DNA of 64,000 bases from Flavobacteriales bacterium (lineage in GTDB: Bacteria; Bacteroidota; Bacteroidia; Flavobacteriales_G; Salibacteraceae), in contig JABJJW010000023.1 of NCBI GenBank assembly GCA_018660685.1, positions 62,001 to 126,000 on the forward strand, in the 5' to 3' direction. This document shows, piece after piece, positions 59,402 to 64,000 of this stretch. The notes under the pieces were generated by a model. It was not told the origin of the DNA, did not search any database, and saw nothing but the letters and a program-made list of their open reading frames with translations. The position numbers and the translations under genes are program-made. Within the stretch, counting starts at the first letter, position 1; every line of letters starts with the position of its first letter.

Positions 59402-60082
59402 ATGAAAACGATCGAGATAAAAGGGCATTTGCGAGAGGCGACCGGTGGTAAACCCACTAAGGAGTTGCGCAGAGAAGGCCACGTTCCATGTGTAGTTTAT
59501 GGTGGAGAAAAGAACATCCACTTTTACGCAGACGAACGCGAATTAATGAAACTTGTTTATACGAAAGATGTCTATCGTATCAAGTTTGATCTAGATGGAA
59601 CTAGTGTAGAAGTTGTACTTCGCGAAACTCAGTACCATCCGGTAAAAGACAATATCATGCACATGGATTTTGTTGAAGTAGTCGTTGGAAAGCAAGTGTC
59701 TATTACACTTCCAGTATTACTCAATGGAAGTTCAGTAGGAATAAGGAATGGAGGCGTTCTTCGACGAAATGCCAAGAAGGTATTCGTGCGAGGGAGGATC
59801 GAGGATATCCCGGAAGCCATCCAAATTGATATTTCCAATATGAATATTGGTGAATCAATCAAGGTTGGAGATTTGAACATCCCAGGCATTGAAATTTTAG
59901 AAGCTGCCAACCGAGTCGTTGTAGCCGTCAAAACTTCTCGTAGAGCAATTGCTGAAGAAGAGGAAGAAGAAGAGGGCGAAGAAGGAGAAGGTGAAGAAGG
60001 GGCTGAAGAAGGAGCTGAGGGATCTGGCGAAGGCGGAGAGTCTAAATCTGAAGCCTCTGCAGAAGCAAAGGCTGAGGAATAG
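59402..60082 (+). CDS. rplY: 50S ribosomal protein L25/general stress protein Ctc
   Basis: 226 residues, the long CTC form. Residues 1-92 are the 5S rRNA-binding L25 domain (GHLREATGGKPTKELRREGHVPCVVYGGEKNIHFYAD), residues 93-180 the TL5-type C-terminal domain (MHMDFVEV, GGVLRRNAKKVFVRGRIEDIPE). The last 45 residues are an unstructured Glu/Gly/Ala-rich tail (EEEEEEGEEGEGEEG), common in Bacteroidota and of no clear function. Between prs and pth with short gaps, hence cotranscribed. Confidence 0.96.
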   Translation: MKTIEIKGHLREATGGKPTKELRREGHVPCVVYGGEKNIHFYADERELMKLVYTKDVYRIKFDLDGTSVEVVLRETQYHPVKDNIMHMDFVEVVVGKQVSITLPVLLNGSSVGIRNGGVLRRNAKKVFVRGRIEDIPEAIQIDISNMNIGESIKVGDLNIPGIEILEAANRVVVAVKTSRRAIAEEEEEEEGEEGEGEEGAEEGAEGSGEGGESKSEASAEAKAEE

Positions 60083-60093
60083 TAACCTCATTT

Positions 60094-60657
60094 ATGAAGT
60101 ATCTGATTGTCGGTCTTGGTAATCCCGGAGAGGAGTATTCCAACACCCGACATAATATAGGTTTTAAGGCATTGGACGCACTTGCAAGTGCGTCCAATGT
60201 TGTTTTTAGCCCTGGGCGATATGCAGATACAGCAGAAATTAAACACAAAGGGCGTACGCTGATTCTGGTCAAACCCATGACCTTCATGAATCTCAGTGGG
60301 AAAGCAGTGAACTACTGGATGCAGAAGGAAAAAATTCCTGTTGAACGCATCCTAGTAATTACTGATGACCTTGCCCTTCCTTTTGGCAAGATTCGAATCC
60401 GAGCGAAGGGAAGTGATGGAGGCCACAACGGATTGAAAAACATTCAGGAAATTCTTGGAATCAACGCCTATCCACGAATGAGATTCGGTGTGGGTGATGA
60501 CTTTTCAAAAGGGCAGCAAGTCAATTATGTGCTTGCCGAATGGTCCGAAGAAGAGCGGGGAACACTGCAAGAGCGTCTTAAAAAGGTGAGCGAAGCGGTC
60601 CTCTCGTTTCCGGCCATTGGTCTAGAACGGACCATGAACTTCTTTAATAATTCTTAG
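60094..60657 (+). CDS. pth: Peptidyl-tRNA hydrolase
   Basis: 187 residues. Releases peptides from prematurely dissociated peptidyl-tRNA. Catalytic and binding motifs: VGLGNPGEEYSNTRHNIGF (N and H, residues 5-23), LVKPMTFMNLSGKAV near 63, DDLALPFGKIRIRAKGSDGGHNGLKNI with the catalytic aspartate near 93, and RMRFGVG. The reading frame contains a perfect 30-bp palindrome at 60170-60199 (encoding ALDALASASN), yet the protein here still matches the family, so it is not an insertion. Convergent with the TonB receptor gene, 3 bases apart. Confidence 0.96.
   Translation: MKYLIVGLGNPGEEYSNTRHNIGFKALDALASASNVVFSPGRYADTAEIKHKGRTLILVKPMTFMNLSGKAVNYWMQKEKIPVERILVITDDLALPFGKIRIRAKGSDGGHNGLKNIQEILGINAYPRMRFGVGDDFSKGQQVNYVLAEWSEEERGTLQERLKKVSEAVLSFPAIGLERTMNFFNNS
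60170..60199. repeat. 30-bp perfect palindrome in the pth coding sequence
   Basis: The 15-base arms 60170-60184 and 60185-60199 are exact reverse complements without spacer. It lies about 75 bases into pth and would form a very stable hairpin in mRNA or a cruciform in DNA. Confidence 0.97.
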
Positions 60658-60660
60658 GCT

Positions 60661-63087
60661 CTAGAAGTTAGCTCTTAAGCTCAATAAATAATTTCGACCC
60701 GGCGCAGCGATGCCCGATGAGTATGGTCGATACCTCTCGTCCAAAATGTTCTCGACTCCGGATGAAATGAGCAAGTCCGTGGTGATTTGGAATTGCGCTT
60801 TAAGGTTCAGCGTGTACCAAGATGGAGAGTACGGCACCCCGTTTTGGTCATTGGCATACAAATGAGGTTTATTCCGTTCTGACGGAGCCAACATCGAATT
60901 GCTGATTTTACCATTCGCTTGTGCATACGCTATTATCTGTAGCTTTTTTCGCTTATAGGACACATTGAACATCCCAAATGAAGGAGCCACGTGTCTCAGA
61001 GATTCCCACGAACCGTCGGCGAGTTGTTCTTGACCAATCTGATAGTTGTAGCGAGCAACAGATGACCAGTGTCTGCCAATCTTGAGTTCATATCCAGCGT
61101 GAAATCCGTATACGAATGCGCTTGATGCGTTTTGAATTGTCTGGACTCTACTTAAGTCGCCTTGGTAGAGAATACTGTCAGCGCCATCGAAGGTTGAATT
61201 TCTTCGCACCATTGCGTTTTCAAGGATTGTATAAAACCCTGTTACATCAATTTTCAAGACATCATCGATCACTTTTAAAATTCCGAAATCAATATTGTAG
61301 GCGTGCTCAGGTTTAAGTGTGGTGTTTGGCAGTACTACTGCTCCGGGTTCGGAATCAAAGACTTTGGCCAAATCATCGATGTTTGGAGCTCTGAATCCCG
61401 TAGAGGCATTGAAGTTAATCTGCCACGTAGACGAAGGCTTGTATGCAATTCCAATACTTCCATTCGCTGCAGCATTACTGTTCTGTAGTTGCGACAACGG
61501 GAGTTTGATGTAAGTGGTATCCAACGTCCCATTAGCTAGGATGTAATTGGCTCTTATCCCTGTCTGCATCGTCCATTCTCTGCTGAATCTCCATTGGTGT
61601 GCGGCATAGAGAGCGGCAGAATACCACTCACTTCCATCCGGATATCTTGTTTGAGTAGCCGCTTTAGAATCATCATTCACATTCAATAGCGTTGCGGTCG
61701 ATCCAACCCAATTTCCAACCCCTTCAAGACCGTAGTACAAATTCTGTTTCTTATTGAGCCTCTTCGTTAAATCAAGGTTTAAGCTCACGGCATGCAAATT
61801 CTCATGTTGATTCAATCTTTGTGTGTCATTGAATAATCGGCTGTGTCGACTCTCTTTGAATTCCTGATACGCGAGCGTGAGGTTTAGCCCATCGTATAGA
61901 TTGGAATCTCCTGAGTGCTCAATCGAAAGATTGTGCATCGTCCATTGTTGTGGTCCATAATACCATTCTGCATACTTGAGAGAATCCGCTTCGTACTCAA
62001 TTAGACGATCATATCGCGGAATGTTCGACGTCTTTGCAAAATGGCCTCCATACTTGACCTTCAGGCTTTTATTCGGTTGAAAAAGAATCTTCTGCATCAG
62101 GTTTATCTGTTCGTAGCCAGAATAAATCTGTTTCCGGTCATTGTTGCTGAGCAAGAGTGTATCGCCCTCCGGTCTAGCCACAATAAACTCAGGCCTTAGG
62201 TATTCGCTTGGTCCATTCGAGCCCATCAGGAGGTCATCATACGCTGAAAATGTAATACTCGACAGTGAGGCCCACTTGCCTCCGTCAAAGTTGATCTCTA
62301 TGTGCCCTGTTCGTTCTTGATTCGCTGTGGACGTCCGCGCCAATGCGCTTCCCGAAACGGCTTGAGAATCCGTCGTGTAAATTTTAGGCCCTTTTGTAAA
62401 GTAGCTAAGGACACCGCCAAGAGCATCGCTGCCATAAATGACAGATCCGGGTCCATAGTTCACCTCTACTCGATTGACAGATTGGGGGTCGATAGATATC
62501 ACATTCTGCACGTTGCCGCTCCGGAAAATAGCATTGTTCATTCTCACTCCGTCAACAGTCAGTAAAACCCGGTTGGCCGAGAAACCTCTAATCATTGGAC
62601 TACCACCCCCAAGCTGTGACTTTTGTACGAATACTTCTCCTGATCCTTGGAGAACGTCCGCTGCCGTTTGGGCATTATCTATGGCGATATCATCCGGTGA
62701 AATTGAAACAATCCTATTGGGCACATCACGTCGACTTTGGCGCCATCGAGTTGAGCTGATGATAAACGTATCGAGTGGAAACGAAAGTGAATCAAGCTTC
62801 AATGGTAAGGACACATACATGGTTAACTCCTGATACGTATACCATTTTCTCAAGAATCCCAATCGGCTTATTTGGATGCTATCGAAGCCAGTGAACTCGC
62901 TTATGTCCACTTCTCCGTTGGGGTTAGATATAGAAAGCATCTCAGGATTGAATGACAAGACATTCACCAATTCGAGAGGTTTACCAGTCATTCCATCAAC
63001 AATTCTGATTGTCTGCGCCTTTGCGGCGGAATGGAAAAATGCGATTATAAAAATCACTCGGTATAGAAGTAAGAGAAACTTCTTCAT
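60661..63087 (-). CDS. TonB-dependent outer-membrane receptor (haem/haemoglobin-receptor-like)
   Basis: 808 residues with signal peptide 1-24. Residues 25-110 form a carboxypeptidase-regulatory-like domain (TIRIVDGMTGKPLELVNVLS) that precedes many Bacteroidota receptors. The plug follows (about 130-240) with SPMIRGFSANRVLLTVDGVRMNNAIFRSGNVQNVISIDPQSVNRVEVNYGPGSVIYGSDALGG. The barrel continues to the C-terminal strand LLSLRANF ending in phenylalanine. The FRSGN and NVISID segments resemble haemoglobin/transferrin-type receptors, but the ligand is not proven. No SusD partner is adjacent, so it is unlikely to be a polysaccharide system. Confidence 0.88.
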   Translation of the reverse strand: MKKFLLLLYRVIFIIAFFHSAAKAQTIRIVDGMTGKPLELVNVLSFNPEMLSISNPNGEVDISEFTGFDSIQISRLGFLRKWYTYQELTMYVSLPLKLDSLSFPLDTFIISSTRWRQSRRDVPNRIVSISPDDIAIDNAQTAADVLQGSGEVFVQKSQLGGGSPMIRGFSANRVLLTVDGVRMNNAIFRSGNVQNVISIDPQSVNRVEVNYGPGSVIYGSDALGGVLSYFTKGPKIYTTDSQAVSGSALARTSTANQERTGHIEINFDGGKWASLSSITFSAYDDLLMGSNGPSEYLRPEFIVARPEGDTLLLSNNDRKQIYSGYEQINLMQKILFQPNKSLKVKYGGHFAKTSNIPRYDRLIEYEADSLKYAEWYYGPQQWTMHNLSIEHSGDSNLYDGLNLTLAYQEFKESRHSRLFNDTQRLNQHENLHAVSLNLDLTKRLNKKQNLYYGLEGVGNWVGSTATLLNVNDDSKAATQTRYPDGSEWYSAALYAAHQWRFSREWTMQTGIRANYILANGTLDTTYIKLPLSQLQNSNAAANGSIGIAYKPSSTWQINFNASTGFRAPNIDDLAKVFDSEPGAVVLPNTTLKPEHAYNIDFGILKVIDDVLKIDVTGFYTILENAMVRRNSTFDGADSILYQGDLSRVQTIQNASSAFVYGFHAGYELKIGRHWSSVARYNYQIGQEQLADGSWESLRHVAPSFGMFNVSYKRKKLQIIAYAQANGKISNSMLAPSERNKPHLYANDQNGVPYSPSWYTLNLKAQFQITTDLLISSGVENILDERYRPYSSGIAAPGRNYLLSLRANF

Positions 63088-63135
63088 GAGGTCCGCGGAA
63101 TCAACAAGAATTAAGCCATGAATGCAAGAATAGCC

Positions 63136-64000
63136 CTAGTAGACGGCTTCTCTAATTTGCTTTGAGAGTTCGGTAGAAGGAACGCGATATTGCTTCATTG
63201 AATCACGCTCTCGGATGGTTACCGTTCCGTCTTCCAGGGTCTGATGATCCACAGTCACGGCCAGTGGAGTACCAATCGCATCTTGTCTTCGATACCGCCG
63301 GCCGATAGCATCCTTTTCATCGTACTGACACATAAATTCGCCTTTCAAGGAATTTAGAATTTCTCGACTCCTTTCCGGTAGTCCGTCCTTTTTAACCAGC
63401 GGGAATACAGCTACTTTATATGGCGCCAATACAGCGGGAATTCGCATCACTACCCTCTCCGATCCATCTTCGAGTTTTTCATTTTGAATTGAATATGACA
63501 GGATCGCTAAAAAAGTTCGGTCAAGCCCAATGCTTGTCTCCACTACATAAGGCACATAGTTCTCGTTTATCTCAGGATCGAAGTATTGCAGTTTTTTACC
63601 GCTATGTTCTTCGTGTTGCTTCAAATCAAAATCGGTCCGAGAGTGGATTCCTTCCAATTCTTTGAAGCCAAATGGGAAATTAAACTCAATGTCACAGGCC
63701 GCGTTGGCATAGTGAGCAAGCTTCAAGTGATCATGAAAACGGTACTCGCTTTCTGGAATCCCCAGCGATGTATGCCATGCAATTCTCTCAGTCTTCCAGT
63801 GCTCATACCATTCTTTTTCCGTTCCTGGCTTCACAAAAAATTGCATCTCCATTTGTTCAAACTCTCGCATACGAAATATGAACTGTCGGGCAACAATTTC
63901 GTTTCTAAATGCCTTCCCAATTTGAGCAATGCCAAAGGGAATTTTCATTCGGCCAGTTTTCTGAACATTCAAGAAATTCACAAATATTCCCTGTGCTGTC
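63136..64000 (-). CDS. glyS: Glycyl-tRNA synthetase, C-terminal part (partial)
   Basis: The last 288 codons of a class II synthetase whose 5' part lies beyond the window edge; the reading frame is open through 64000. Dimeric-type GlyRS features: TAQGIFVNFLNV, RMKIPFGIAQIGKAFRNEI (motif 2), FIFRMREFEQMEMQFFV, HSRTDFDLKQHEEHSGK, VVETSIGLDRTFLAIL (motif 3) and the anticodon-binding domain from LAPYKVAVFPLVKK to ERDSMKQYRVP. It charges tRNA-Gly. Only the C-terminal half is visible, so the gene's length cannot be checked. Confidence 0.95.
   Translation of the reverse strand, partial: TAQGIFVNFLNVQKTGRMKIPFGIAQIGKAFRNEIVARQFIFRMREFEQMEMQFFVKPGTEKEWYEHWKTERIAWHTSLGIPESEYRFHDHLKLAHYANAACDIEFNFPFGFKELEGIHSRTDFDLKQHEEHSGKKLQYFDPEINENYVPYVVETSIGLDRTFLAILSYSIQNEKLEDGSERVVMRIPAVLAPYKVAVFPLVKKDGLPERSREILNSLKGEFMCQYDEKDAIGRRYRRQDAIGTPLAVTVDHQTLEDGTVTIRERDSMKQYRVPSTELSKQIREAVY

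Noticed and set aside
60042-60287. Minus-strand frame over pth
   Set aside because: It mirrors the palindrome in pth and the rplY tail; pth is clearly the real gene.

Overview
The window reads as a chromosomal segment of a Bacteroidota bacterium, most likely a marine Flavobacteriales lineage (Cryomorphaceae/Crocinitomicaceae-like; the genus is not determinable here). Supporting signs are a fused MurF-Alr protein, DUF4270 and DUF4271 proteins, a T9SS C-terminal sorting domain, a gliding-type C-terminal domain, A-rich leaders instead of Shine-Dalgarno sites, and promoters of the TTG-N20/21-TAnnTTTG type.

Layout. 1-4398: tRNA/rRNA modification and isoprenoid genes (queA end, ispD, rlmN, a secreted protein, polyprenyl synthetase). 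4462-9749: a small lipoprotein, glutaryl-CoA dehydrogenase (minus), then DUF4271-hemD-rnpA-yidD-S41 protease (plus). 9766-16217: O-antigen ligase facing an envelope operon on the minus strand (tdk, murF-alr, WaaE-like GT2, GT4) whose genes overlap by 1-4 bases. 16351-24206: a conserved hypothetical and an M28 peptidase, an ECF sigma/membrane partner pair (minus), then a tightly overlapping plus-strand operon: RPE-like barrel fused to CBS domains, type I-beta DAHP synthase, KdsC-like phosphatase, rsmI, quinone reductase. 24203-27727 (minus): NAD-dependent epimerase, APS-reductase-type CysH, FutA-like iron-binding lipoprotein, panC. 27831-31886: starch-synthase-like protein, DUF4270 lipoprotein, glmS.

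31887-40539 is an A+T-rich accessory block between glmS and sodA. It holds small membrane proteins (one apparently frameshifted at an A8 run), a DUF6150-type repeat protein, a MORN-type repeat protein, and what looks like a Bacteroidota chaperone-usher-like surface assembly system: a PapD-like chaperone divergent from two related secreted subunit-like proteins and a 1162-residue outer-membrane barrel protein with an SdrD-like domain and a SPOR-like tail. Divergent promoters and a hairpin between the two subunit genes suggest controlled stoichiometry. This is the best candidate for an undescribed system.

40540-51944: superoxide dismutase, a small lipoprotein, dCMP deaminase and CtpA protease, an S9 peptidase, two tandem OmpA-domain proteins, an ACMSD-like amidohydrolase, an M1 peptidase. 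52164-58102: a T9SS-sorted protein, two fibre-like proteins ending in S74 intramolecular chaperone domains (the first lacks its 5' end) and a BNR-repeat protein between them. 58189-64000: tRNA-Leu(CAA), prs, rplY, pth (with a perfect 30-bp palindrome inside its coding sequence), a TonB-dependent receptor, and the 3' part of glyS.

No rRNA, CRISPR array, transposase, integrase or attachment site was seen. All family calls come from reading motifs; no database search was run.
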